Assembly: GCA_032622095.1 (NCBI GenBank)
Contig: CP136061.1
Span: forward strand, 189,478,369-189,542,368
DNA: 64,000 nucleotides
Source of the DNA: Siphonodentalium dalli
Taxonomy: Eukaryota > Mollusca > Scaphopoda > Gadilida > Siphonodentaliidae
Reading direction: 5' to 3'
In this document: positions 12,716-25,100 of the stretch, one piece after another
Layout of the letters: each line of letters begins with the position of its first letter
Numbering within the stretch: the stretch's first letter is position 1
Made by a program: the position numbers and the translations under genes
The notes under the pieces: generated by a model
Database searches by the model: none
Told to the model about the DNA's origin: nothing
The model's input: only the letters and a program-made list of their open reading frames with translations

Positions 12716-14740
12716 TTTTAGCTCACCTGAGACGAAGTCTCCGGTGGAGCTATAGTCATCACTCATCGTCCGTCCATCCGTCAACAATTCTTTGAACATC
12801 TTCTCCTCTGGAACCGTCAGACCGAATTGGTTCATATTTGGTGTGGATGTTCCCAAGTTGACTCTCATTCAGATTTGTTCAAATGAGGACACTGGGTCAA
12901 ATATTTGCGAAGCCAGGGCCATAACTCTGTAATTCTTACTACGACTTCTCAAATTTCATTGGGCCGAATGGGTTCATATTTGGTATGCAGGATCCTTGGA
13001 TGACTGGGGTTCAGATTTGTTCAAATGAGGTCACTGGGTCAAATGTGGGCGGGGCCAGGGACACAACTCTTAAAGCAAAAAAACAAAAAAATTGGTTTAG
13101 ATTGAACTAAAAATACTTTTTACATTGAACTCCTTGTTCAATTTAACAAAACAAAACAAAACAAAAAAACCCAAAAAAAATTGTTGTTTTTTTTCTTCAA
13201 ATTAATTTTTTTATTTTAATTGAGATTAATTTCTTGCTCAATTTAAAAAAAAAATAACACCATTATAACATCCACCAGGGTGACTCAACCAAATTTGGTT
13301 TAAATCAGTCTAAAATCAAGAACATGCTTAAACCATATTGAAGTCACATTGATTATAAAGTAATAAATAAAATGGCAGTGTTAACAAAATCTGTTTGGAA
13401 TGACAGCTTTGATTAATAGCCTAAATTTCTCTGTCTGTTAGAGGGTTTGTATATAAATGACCATGCTTATGATAACAAACTCCACTCCCAAGGCCAAGTG
13501 TGAATGATGAATCTGACAGTTAGGCCAGTAAAACTAAATACCTGTTTTCTCAGGCGATTACATATGGGAAACTGGATGAGAAAGATGGAGGCATTTTTCT
13601 TAGCTTACCTGAGATGAAGAATTGAGACATATTTTTTGTGGATGGTCCCTATGTGGCTGGGATTCAGTTCTGTTCAAATGGGGGTCACATGGTCAAAAAA
13701 GTGGCATAGCTAGGGACCTAACTCTTTCCATCCATAGTAATTCTTAAAACATCTTCTCAAGAATCTAGGGACCTAACTCTTTCTATCCGTAGTAATTCTT
13801 AAAACATCTCAAGTATCATCGGGGCTATTTAGCTTATAATTGGTATGGAAGGTTTTTGGGTGACAGGGATACAGATGTGTTAAAATGAGGTGACCTGGTC
13901 AAATAAGGGCGGAGCCAGGGACGTAACTTGTCCATCCATTGTAATTCTTAAAATGTGTTCCTATCAAGAACCATCAGGCCTATTCAGCTTATATTTGGTA
14001 TGGGTGACTAGGATTCAGATTTGATTCAGAATTGGTCAGAGCCAATGACATAATTCTTTCCCTCATCAGTTATTTTTAAAACATCTTCTCAAGAACCATT
14101 TGGCATATTTGGTATACATTTTGGTATAGAGAGTCCTTGGGTGACTGGGTTCAGATTTGTTGAAATGGGTTCACCAGGTCAAATAGGGGTGCGACCATGG
14201 ACATAACTCTTCCCCCAAAGTAATTCTTAAAATGGCGCTCCTCAAGAGCCATCAGTCCTATTTAGCCTATATGTAGTAACCAGTATGGAGGGTCCTTGTG
14301 TTACTTGGGACTGGGTTACAGATTTGTTAAAATGGGTTCGACCAATCAAGAAATAGCATTTGGTGTAAAAATGGCCTATGGAGAGTTGGGATCAAAATTC
14401 GTTTGAATGGGGTCCACCATTAAAAAATGGGGAGCATGTCAGGTTGTAACTTTGCCACTGTTAGGAAAGCTAGAAGTATCAGTTGTAATATTCCAACATG
14501 TGCAAAGGAATTTTACGAACTTGGGATTGTGTTTGCTTCAGTTGAGAGGGATTTGACTATGGACTATGTGGGGTGGGGGGATCTGGACCATATTTCAAGG
14601 TGGACACCCCACTGCTCAATGGAGACCCTCTAGGCTATGTCCCTCTTTAGGACTACTTGTTTTTAAGTGAATATGACAAGTACTAACTCTTATGGTCTTC
14701 CGAGTCCCAGTCTTCCTAGTCTTTGACTGTCTTGTTATAA
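12716..14740 (+). repeat. Long interspersed repeat, copy 3
   Basis: Starts TTTAGCTCACCTGAGACGAA at ~12717 and ends near 'gtctttgactgtcttgttat' at ~14735. An internal partial restart ('cttagcttacctgagatgaa') lies at ~13600. It lies in the same direction as copies 1 and 2, with short spacers between them. Confidence 0.8.
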
Positions 14741-16199
14741 TACTGACCAAGTCATCTTATCCTTCCTCGGGTGTTCTTCCCTCTGCAATATTCACCTCTA
14801 CTTGGAGTTCCAAAGGAATCCAAAGGTATTATCTTGCATAGAATTTGCAGTAGGTTGCTTGTTTGTCAAAACTTGTAGTGGCGGCATGACTTGTCTGCCC
14901 CAGAAGTCATTTAGTTGTTCACAACAGTGGTCTTTTGCCTGCGAAGTCTCATTTATGATGCATTTCTATTCATTGAGAAATTTTGCTTGTGCAAGGAAGA
15001 GCAATCGTCAAATGATTTATTTCTGATTTTTAACACTCTTGAGTTTAATCTCTGCGAGACACACGTTACCGACAAGGAAAAACATTGAGAGTTATTGGAT
15101 TCATGCATTTTCCATCGGTTAGAAAACTCTAATGCACATTTCCGTCTGAAGTGGTGACCCATTTGGTCCCGATACTATCTAGAAGATGGCAAAGATTTCT
15201 CTCACTTTTGTGATATGTTAAAGTTCTGTTGATCTCTCATAAATGAATTTCATGTATTGATCGTTGCTGATACATCAGCGCACTAGTGACCATAATTATG
15301 GGCCGTAGACTACAATTTTTGTAATAATCAGGCTGTTTGTTGAAAAACTGTCAACTTGGTGTGATTCTGATACCACCACAAATGTTTTCCAACTTCAAAA
15401 CAGACATATCTTGTGTTTTGTCAATGTCCAGGCATGCATGCCATTATTGACATATTTTTACATTTTTTTGTCAAAGTCTCCAGATCTGTATTATCTGGTA
15501 CATTAACACTAGGCCTAGAGTTAGCCCTTTTGGCTCTGTGAATATCTCACTCTGATTCTGGCATATAATGGTTATCATGTTTCCACAATTTTTTTTCAAA
15601 TCTGATTAATATGTTCTTTGCACTGCGTGCATACTACTTCTTGTCACCCAAGTGAACACAGGAGCTTATAACTGCACTGTGTGCTACTCCTTTCTCATGA
15701 ATTCTCAACGATTCCACTGCTGTCGAGTCAGGATTGTTTTCCAGTCATAACTGATGTGAACACAGGAGTTTATAACAGCACTGTGTGCTACTCCGTTCTC
15801 TGGAATTCTCAATGATTCCACTGCTGTCGTGTCAGCATTGTTTTCCAGTTGTAACTGACACAAATCACAAAAAATCTATGTTAGAACAATGGCAAGACCA
15901 CCGAAATGTAGAATCTTCCGATGTCGCCAAGTTAACTCCTCGTACTTTGATTTGTAAAGTTCATACATAGTCTATCTTAGAACTCCGTTTGCTAGCAACC
16001 TACGGTTGTGGAGTAGAGAATCATAGTATTAAGATTCCGTAAAAATATCTTAATCAACTGGCTTGTTGTTCGCCGAAGAAAAGAATGACTATATTGCGCA
16101 GTATTTTTCGCTTCCGGTTTTTCAAAAACACGGAGTGAACCGTGCGGGGTAAATCCGGTAAGCTTAAGATGAATATCTGAAGTGTACATATCAGGTAAT
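14741..16199. repeat. Intergenic with a ~104 bp tandem duplication
   Basis: Two adjacent copies start at 15652 and 15756 ('gtgaacacaggag.ttataac', 'cactgtgtgctactcc'). Nothing else is recognised; the short open frames here show no family motif. Confidence 0.6.
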
Positions 16200-16880
16200 T
16201 GCTAATTTATGTAATAAAAATGGTGGAAATCAGCGACTAAACAAAATTATTTCAAATTTGTTGTCCCTCTGCCCCTCCATGCACCATTAACTCGAACGAC
16301 CCCACTTTTGACATATTTAAACCACACAATTAGACTGTTGATTAGATCCTCATCATGAAGAACATGTATCAATAAGTGGAAATCGGCACTAAAAATATTG
16401 TTATCAATTGTGGTGCCTCTCTCCCCTCAAGTGCACCCCTGACTCAAAAGACGCCACTTTTAACATAGTTAAACTACACCATTAGATTCCCCATATCATG
16501 AAGATGATTATGTATACATTTGGTGGTATTCGGCGATTAAACAAGTTTAGTGCCACCCCCCCTTCAATCAGCCAAACAGCACCACTTTGGTGTCATTAAA
16601 GCACACGATTAGAGTCCTTGTATCATGGAGAACAATGTATATTAATTTGGTGGACATCGGCGCTAAAATATTTGTTATCAATTTTGGTTCCCCTCTCCCC
16701 TTCCGCGCACCCCAAACTCGAACGGCACCAATTTTGACAAATTTAAACTACACCATTAGATTCCTCATATCATGAAGATGATTATAAGTATAAGCTACAA
16801 AATATTTTGCTGCCCCTGACAACAACAGCGTCACTTTAGAAAATTCTAACCCGCACCATTATCTTTCTCGTAAAAAGTTA
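16200..16880. repeat. Tandem repeat, ~140 bp unit, about 5 copies
   Basis: Recurring 'caccattaga.tcc..atatcatgaagatgat' (near 16330, 16472, 16609, 16758, 16855) alternates with 'ggtgg..atcggcgctaaa' and 'cccctctcccctt'. Units are diverged. Confidence 0.75.
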
Positions 16881-17740
16881 CCCCAGGTAGACCCCTATGG
16901 TGACATCTAGATGGTTCCCCGTGAATTTCTATAGAACACAGACAGACATATATAGATATAGATGTTTTACAAAACCCTGACTCGCGTGGTCTTCCCTCCA
17001 TGAGAACTGACATGCCACAGCTGCTGAAATTTCGAACTGAGCAACCGCTTGGAAAGAAATATATCTATTTCAGTAATGAATGTCCTCAGAAAATCTATCT
17101 TGGCGATGTCACTGCTAGCAAAAGTGAATAAAACTGAAGGGTTGGGACAGTAAAAACTCTTAATAAGACATAACTTCATAGAATAGAATACTTTATTTGC
17201 CAATCACGGCACCTTAAGCAGCAGAATGATTGTTGTATCGATCAGAATAATAAAGACCAAAATAAAAACAAAACAAAAACAAAACAAAAACAAGTGAATG
17301 ATTGGTAATAAAGCAAGTGAAATTGGATACATATTAATGAACACAAAGCCGGACGCTTTGAGTGGTATATAGACCATATCTGATTTTGTGACGTCACCAA
17401 TTATTATCTAATATGATGCTGCTGTTTTGAATTTCGCAAGCAGTTTTGTTGCACAGTAGATCGGTGGGCTTAAAGCATTAATGTCGTAATCGAAAAATCT
17501 TGTTACTGTGTCTTTCAATTACTGGTATTGCAAATGGGAATTATGAATATTGTATTACAATGTAAGTTCATTTGTAGCGTTAGTTTACCTTTTATTGATA
17601 AAATAAGACACAATAAATAACGACACTATTGAAACTACAGTCTACACACGAGTGAAAAGTTATCGAAATTCCTGACTCGAATGTGAAATATATATAATAA
17701 GAATGTCATCACGAATTTACCGTTCTACTGGGCATTTAAT
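16881..17740. other. Intergenic, nothing recognised
   Basis: AT-rich with an (AACAAAAC)-like run at 17262-17292. No gene motif on either strand. Confidence 0.4.
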
Positions 17741-17748
17741 GCACAGCA

Positions 17749-20259
17749 CAGGGTTGGGGTAATCGTAATCAGTAATTGTAATCAAAGTAATCGATTACAA
17801 AATTTGGAGTAATCATCTGTAATCAGTAATCATGACATTTTTTGATTACAAGTAATCATAATCGTAATCGATTACTTTCAAATGTACCTGTAATCATGAT
17901 TACTTTTTGATTACTTTTACTAAAATATCCATATGGATGACTATTGGATACTCATAGTCTCACACTGTAGTACTGTGGAGTGTGCACAGATACAAACAAC
18001 ATATCAGAAAGTTATTACAATTGTTTCATGTGGTACATTGTGTACATTCTGACAGTGGACACAGATAACACACAATTGCTGAAATGTTGAATACAGCATG
18101 TATGGCAATTAACTTATGATACAGACAATGAAATATTCTGATATGAATAAAATGGCTTATTCTCACTTTGCCGACAAGCCTGCAAAAATATCGCCAGCAA
18201 GGTGTGAGCGTCGCGCCTATAGTCTGTATTAATTTTATAACAGTTTGCCCGGCTCCCGTTTGCAATGTTGTTTTAGCATGCTGCCTAAACGAGTTTCAAG
18301 TGAGATGAGCGATTTTCATGTTCAGTCAGTGAAATAGTAGTAAACTGTTATTCGTATTGAGCGATCGTATTGAGCTATATAAACCCAATGTCTCTCCAAA
18401 GTTGATCATATTCAATGTTCTGTCTGCATCATGGCAAGTTCTCAGTAAATGTATTCTTCATCTCCAACGATCGAGGAGGCAAACACAACCATCTAGCACA
18501 GTCCGAATCTATACCATCAGATGTACACGATACATGCGTTCGTCGACAACAAGATGTTGCCACTTGTGTATGGATTCCTGTCGAACAAGAATCAGGCGAC
18601 ATACACCATATTCTTCCAGAACAAAAGCAAAAAACGTTACGTTTCCTGGCTTTTGTTTAGATCCGGATATGGTAAACATAAAGAGCGTTATTTGTTACTG
18701 TTTTCCTGATATGGAAATAATAAAGAGCGTTTATATCATTTTTGTGTGATTAGCCAATAGAATTGCGCTGTGTTATGTAAACAGAAGCACAGAAACACAA
18801 CTTCTGTAACACGAGCAGAATATTGTTTACGTACACCATCGTACGTCTTGACGACAATATACTAGTTACGCGCTGATTGTGTTTGGTATATGAGCGGAAC
18901 TGTATATATTTTGGTGTTCTTCTGTTGATGGAGATTTGAACAAATATAAACATTTCTGCAACGAACGCCGCCCGTGCCTTTAACACACCAACCGTGTTCA
19001 CAGACTACGAGAAAGCGGCACAGAACGCGATTAAAGACATATTTCCATCAAAACCAAACATATTCGACACGATCGACCACATTAATAAAGAGCAAGCATA
19101 TACAGAATCGACGATACTTCAACTTACTGGTGGTGGCAGGGTTCAACAATAGAGAAGAAAATATCCGGCGGTCAAAGCGTCTCTTAGACATTTCAAGAGA
19201 ATATTCAGTGAAAACGAGATCAACATTGTAGAATACTTAGATTCAATCGCTAAATTAGTTCGCCATTGAGCTTTTTGTTAAAGTATTGTCGTGTATTTGT
19301 TATATGTTTGTTATCTCCTTGTATGTATTTTATTAATTATTTTGCATAAATAAATAAATAAAACATGACATAGATTATTTCCTAACATCAACATTGAAGC
19401 AGCACCAAAGGTTCCAAAACCCAAGTTCCCAAATTGACAAATCATTCAAAACCTACAAAAAGAGAGGACAAACCATTAAAACACTAAAAGAAAAGAGGAA
19501 TAGACTATAAGCGGCAAATGATTGAAGTAAGGGATTATTGACACCTCGTGCAGGTACCCCTGGAAACAATAGCCGTCGGCAAAGTGAGATGCTCCCGAAT
19601 AAAATAGGCTAGCCAACTTCCATTCGGATTAAATATTATTGTGACTGCTGCAGACAATGGCTGTAGAGTCACACTGGTACAATAAGGCTAATTAACTGAA
19701 CAAAGCAGGTGTGATGTACATCGGTAGACCTAATTAGCTGGTTTGTCATTTACTGCACTCATGGAGTTAAGCCTCAGTTAATCCTCATTAGGAGATCAAT
19801 GGATTGTAATCAAGTAAACCTTAGTGTTATTTTCATTGTGTTGGGTAATGAATCTAACAGAACATGCAAATAATTTATAATTGTTTCTAATGATAGTTTC
19901 ATATTATGCGTTAGTTTCAATGCATGTAAGAAAATAAAAATATATATTTACATAAATAAATACACAAAAAACATAATATATTCACAATAAGTTGATGCAC
20001 AACTTCATGGTGAAACATCACCAATGGATATAAACGTAAAAAGTTAATGTGTTAATTACTTTGCTTCTTTCTATTGTTTCAGTCGTTTCTTGTTTCCATG
20101 TTATGTAGTGATGTAAAAAGTAATCGATTACATTTACCAAAGTAATTGTAATCGTAATCGATTACATTGAAAAAAATGTAATCAGTAATCGTAATCATGT
20201 CAATCGAAAGTAATTGTAATCGTAATCAATTACATTGGCATGTAATCGCCCCAACCCTG
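17749..20259. mobile_element. 2.5 kb TIR element with 'taatcgattac' subterminal repeats
   Basis: Begins CAGGGTTGGGGTAATCG and ends CGCCCCAACCCTG. A perfect 8 bp duplication GCACAGCA lies at 17741-17748 and 20260-20267. Both subterminal regions are dense in 'gtaatcgattac' and 'cagtaatc' repeats (17760-17915, 20110-20250). The ends and duplication suit hAT, but the coding remnants inside look MULE-like, so superfamily is uncertain. Confidence 0.9.
18500..19100 (+). pseudogene. Mutator-like (MULE) transposase remnant
   Basis: Two blocks resemble the MULE DDE domain. At 18521-18650 the frame reads YTIHAFVDNKMLPLVYGFLS then NKNQATYTIFFQ (compare HA-V-G--LPLVYALLPDK--ETY). At ~18981-19075 it reads NTPTVFTDYEKAAQNAIKD then IFP (compare MTDFEKAAINA---VFP). 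About 320 bp between them is non-coding and holds two 'ataaagagcgtt' motifs. Frames are broken and most of the protein is missing. Assignment is by motif memory. Confidence 0.7.
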
Positions 20260-20267
20260 GCACAGCA

Positions 20268-21105
20268 CTTGGTACGGTGCAGTACTGTGCAAAACAAAAT
20301 AACATATATTTAATAAGGAATTAATTATTATCATAAGACTATGTTGTACATACATGCATGTGATAATCCATAAATATACTATTTTCTGGAATCGAAAGGA
20401 AACACATAATTATGAACAAAGCAGAAGATACATTCATGCAGGTTCAGGCGAAATCAGTCAATGGGAAAAGTTACACGATGACGTTGTTCGTCGATTTTCA
20501 TTGAAATTGACACGGTGACATCTTTGTATGAAATGAACAGCTATGAAATGGACACGCTTCTCGCAATAGTTTCTCTGCTGCAGTGCTCACCCAGCGTCAA
20601 GAAAAGAAATACATTGGTTAAATTCATTAAAGATGTTCCCGTTCCCCTCTTGACAAGGTATAACTATTTTCACTTTGATGTTGGTACTAGTAGTTTATAA
20701 CCATGAATAGTCAAGCTGTCGATCAAAGAGTACCCGGAAGTACAATCTGCCTAATTTATACTTGAAATTACGATTGGGGTCCATTCATACGACGAACCCA
20801 GGAAATATAGCCTTATGTGAATCTTATTTAGAGGGAATACCAGGGAATCTATAAACTGATTTTGATAAAAAGAAAAAAAGGTAAAAAAAGCCACAGCTAC
20901 CCTTGTGTGAGTGGTTTGCCTTGGTTCGTTAATTACGCTAGCGTATGATCATATTATATGAAACAACTACAATATATATACGGTATTTATGTCAATGATG
21001 GGTGATTAACCCTATCCGTATTTAATATACCGGTATGTAAATATAGAAGAAATGTTCATAGTATACATTTAATAATGAAATTGATTATCAGTAGTAACAG
21101 AAAAA
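20268..21105. other. Intergenic, nothing recognised
   Basis: AT-rich. A 61-codon frame at 20515-20700 has no recognisable motif. Confidence 0.4.
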
Positions 21106-21620
21106 TGAAAGTGTCAATGACACTGTAGCTCAACTTGGAAAGGGAATAATTTCATGTGTTACAGTCAATGGAGTGATTAGGAATGTGGAAAGTTGAAAGG
21201 TCTAGTTATGCAAAGAGTAAAATCCAAGATGGCCACTGGCAGCCATGTTTTTTTGCCGAATGACCCCAAATGACTCGTTCCCATTTACATGTCAATGTTA
21301 ACTTCCACGACAAATTTCATGATGATCAGACCAACACTCCCTCCTGTAGTCTGTGCTAATGGAATGAATTTTGAAATCCAAGATGATGATCAGACAAACA
21401 GTATGGCCTGTAGCCCATGCTAATGGATTGAATTTTGAAATCCAAGATGGCCACTGGCGGCCACGTTTTTTTGCCGAATGACCCCAAAATAACTCATTCC
21501 CATCTACATGTCAATGTGACAAATTTCATAATGATCCGACCAAAGGTACGACCTGTAGCCCGTGCCAAAGGATTTAGTCATGCAAAGAGTAAAATACAAG
21601 ATGCATGATCAAATGGGGGC
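21106..21620. repeat. Fragment of the ~160 bp-unit family
   Basis: Starts with the GTGTCAATGACACTGTAGCTC hairpin end. About three partial units follow in the inverse orientation to 3020-4725 ('ccaagatggccactggc', 'gacctgtagcccgtgcc'). It breaks off at ~21605, before the last NAPEPLD exon. Confidence 0.75.
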
Positions 21621-22079
21621 GATGAGATTGCTTACGCCATATTTCCAAAACAAAGACTATCCATGCTCTAAAATTTTCTTCGAAGATATGAGATTATGAT
21701 TAACAAATACATCAAAACGTAATAAAATTTGACCAGACAAATAAAGCAAAGAAATTCCATGACTTTACCAGCCAGAACCCAGTGGAAAAGGAGGAATGTC
21801 ATAACAAGGAGTCATTCGGATGCCTGCGTAGCATAACTATCCAATATGATCATTCTTTCTATGTTAAAATACATTGAGTGAAACCACCTAGAACAGTCTG
21901 TCATGCAAATCAGTGATCCAGAAGAATTCCTATCTGCAATTTGTGGAAAACCACAGGACACTGATTCTGAAGCAGCACAGACACCATCACTCTAAACATG
22001 CTCATCCTCCTCCAACAATGCACCTAAAGTCAAAATCGGCTCCGGCATTGCCACAACTACAGATACAGATACATTTCTA

Positions 22080-22187
22080 TTATTCAAGATGGATTATTTC
22101 ACCATGTTTCATGGTGATGAAATCATCCTCCCCCAAACTGCTTTCTTTTAGTGCCTCTTTTAATTTTGATCTTGGTTCCAGATAGTA
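22080..22187 (-). CDS. NAPEPLD: NAPEPLD last exon and stop
   Basis: Acceptor TTCATTGTAG precedes 22187. The exon encodes YYLEP at the start, a [12 protein letters not shown] stretch (compare AEDFFVLKHGES in vertebrates) and ends HLE-TAA at 22080, 35 residues in all. I did not find a clear AATAAA close downstream on this strand. Confidence 0.92.
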   Translation of the reverse strand, partial: YYLEPRSKLKEALKESSLGEDDFITMKHGEIIHLE

Positions 22188-25100
22188 CTACAATGAAGAT
22201 AAGAGGGAATCAACACTTCAAGTAAACACCTATCATTTCAGTTGAAGAATAAAAAGAACACTGACTGGACTCGTCGGTGGAGTGCAGTCTATGTGATGTG
22301 TTACTGATAAATCTGATTCCATGGATGTGATCACATAAACATTTGGTTGAAATTTCAACATTTGGAAATTTCATTTCTATTACAACAGCAGTTGGAAATT
22401 CCACTTAAAAAATAGGGTGAAAATGTTTGATTTACCAACCAATATTTAGTGTCAAATATTTGATTAAGACCAAAGTCATCTTTTTAGTCAAATATTTTGG
22501 ACTGAGATATGTACCTTTAGCCACAATCCTGTTATGATTTATTATATTGTGTATACTCCCCTCTCATGGTAAGACTGTCGAAAATGAAGAGAAATCCCAG
22601 TTAGAGTTATTCACCTCGTGAGTTAATACGAATGTTCCCCAGTGTATTCCCATAGACTTGTTGGCTTTCACGTCTTGATGGATCTGAACTGCTTCTGAAG
22701 GGTCTACATGCTGTGGCTTTGTCAACTCTCTGCAGATAAACAAAAGAATCAAACTCAAAATAAAATCCTCTCAGTTGAGTATATATTCTCTGAATTGAAA
22801 TTAAATAAAAACTCTCAGAATTTCAAGAGTGTAATCTACCTGAGACAAAGTTTCTGGTGGAGCTATAGTCATCATCCCCCGTGTCGCTGTCCATCAACAA
22901 TTGTCTCCTTCTCCAGAAACACAAGACCGAATATGGTCGTATTAGGTAGGGATAGTCGCTAGGTGACTGGGATTCAGATTTTTTCAAATGGGGTTACCAG
23001 TCAAATAGGGGCAGATCCATGGCCATAACTCTTTCCCTCCATAGTAATTCTTAAAACTTCTTCTCAAGAACCATCATGCTTATTAGCTTATGATCACAGG
23101 CCCCTGGGGAAAATTACTAAAATACCAATATAGACTATACCAGTGTCAAGGTTCCAAAGATCAATTCTGGCTAAAACCACACACACTATCAAAACCCTAA
23201 TAAATTATAGAAATCAATAATTGCAGCCAAAATATCCTCATGTGTGTCTTATTGGCAATAAAATTCCCTTTCATTTGACATATAACTCGGCGAACTTGAA
23301 TGAATCTAAGTTGAGATATCATGTCGGAAACTAGCCAAATCTAACGAAGAAATCGGGTCGTCAATCTTCCTGTCCGCTCAGAGGCCTTTGACCTAGTTAT
23401 AAAATCAATATTTTCGAGCAATAATTTGTCGCGAACGTGTACTTAAATGCGATGACATATCCTATAAATGCTCATATATATTCCGCAAGTCATTCTGAAG
23501 CCATCGATACCTTTTCTATTTGTTTGTGTCCAATTTTTCAACTTTATTCATCAAAATAATTCCAGAAACAAGACTCTGTGACTAGAAGTAAATATTGAAA
23601 CCGAAAGTAAAACAAGAATGCACCGGTCAATGTCATGTGGAATTCCCAGGATTTTAATATTGTATCAAAGCAAATTCCAATTATTTAACTATACTTTCAA
23701 GTCCACTTCTTTTTTTAAATCAGATAAATTTCTTAGTACAGAGAAAATTAATAAATCAAGTGTTTCTTCAATCGGATATCTATGCATATTTATTTTTTCA
23801 AGCTAACATTTGTGAACTTAACTCTCGATTATTGTCAATCAATCAGCAAGCCTGTCAAAATTTACTGTCAATCCCAGACACGTCTTGATGTTGGAATGCG
23901 TTTGATGAATAAAGTTGAAAAATTGGGCACTAACACATCGGATGAAATAAAAAAGGTATGGATGGCTTCGGAATGACTTGCGGAACATATATGAGAAATT
24001 CAGGTTATGTCATCACGTTTAAGTACACGTTTTGCAACAAATTAGTGCTCGAACATATTGATTTTATAACTACCGGTAGGTCAAAGGCCACTGAGCGGAC
24101 AAGGAGATTGACGACCCGAATTTTTCGTTAGATTTGGCTAGTTTCCGATATGATATCTCGACTTCACCGAGTTATATGTCAAATGAAAGGGAATTTTATT
24201 GCCAATAAGACACACCTGAGCAGGGTCCGCGCTGGCCTGAAATTTACTTTCGCCAAATGTTTTGCCAAATGAAAATAATTTTTGCCAAATGCTGTTATGA
24301 ATTGCCAATTGCTATCAGTTTCTACAACATTATTTCTTTTATTTTGACTATTTCGACAATCGCTGCTTGAGCAACCTTTGATATCGATAGGAAAGCAGTT
24401 AGTTATTAATAATTCTCGCCTCTATATAGACTTGGGTTTATCATAGAACAATAAACCAACAACATATTTGTAGAAGGGTTCTTCATCATAAACGCACATT
24501 GAAACAAAGAGGATTAGCTATGTAAACACCACAACCAGACACACTAGCAATCCCTCCACCCATCGACACTAATTAGACCCTGAAGCCACGACAAATAGTT
24601 TTCGCGACTGGCTCAACTGATTTCGTGGCTGGTTAACTAGCTTAGCCGGCTCAGTCCCGACGTTCGTGGCTGACGAAATATGGCAGCTCAGCCAGCTGAG
24701 ACGTTATCAATCAGCGTACTTTCGTTTCCGAAATATTCCTAATCCCTGGTACTGACCCCGTTTGTATTAGCGTTTGTGGTGAACCCGTGGAAATTCAAAC
24801 CACACGTAATCTTTTGATGTTGGGCTTTTCCACTATGGCAAAAATACCCGCATGGATATACTATGTAGTTTCCCATCTAAATCGGTGTAAGTTACATTGG
24901 GACTTCTGTCGACTTCAGACTGCTACCATCACTGGCATCTTGCATCATTGCATGATGAATCCGATAGTAATTATATATATATATTTCAAACTATTTTCTA
25001 TTCTCTTCTACAGGTTATGTGCATATATTGACAAATGTCAGCGATGTCTGAGACTGGGTCGTGTCGATATAAACAATTTATACTTTAACCCTTGCAATAC

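Noticed and set aside
21913-22185. Plus-strand 90-codon frame over the last NAPEPLD exon
   Set aside because: The opposite strand encodes the conserved NAPE-PLD C-terminus with a proper acceptor and stop; this frame has no homology.
22564-22614. Read-through of the NAPEPLD IHWGTF exon beyond THE
   Set aside because: A good donor (GAG|GTGAAT) and a matching downstream exon (YYLEP...) show splicing; the read-through residues are not conserved.
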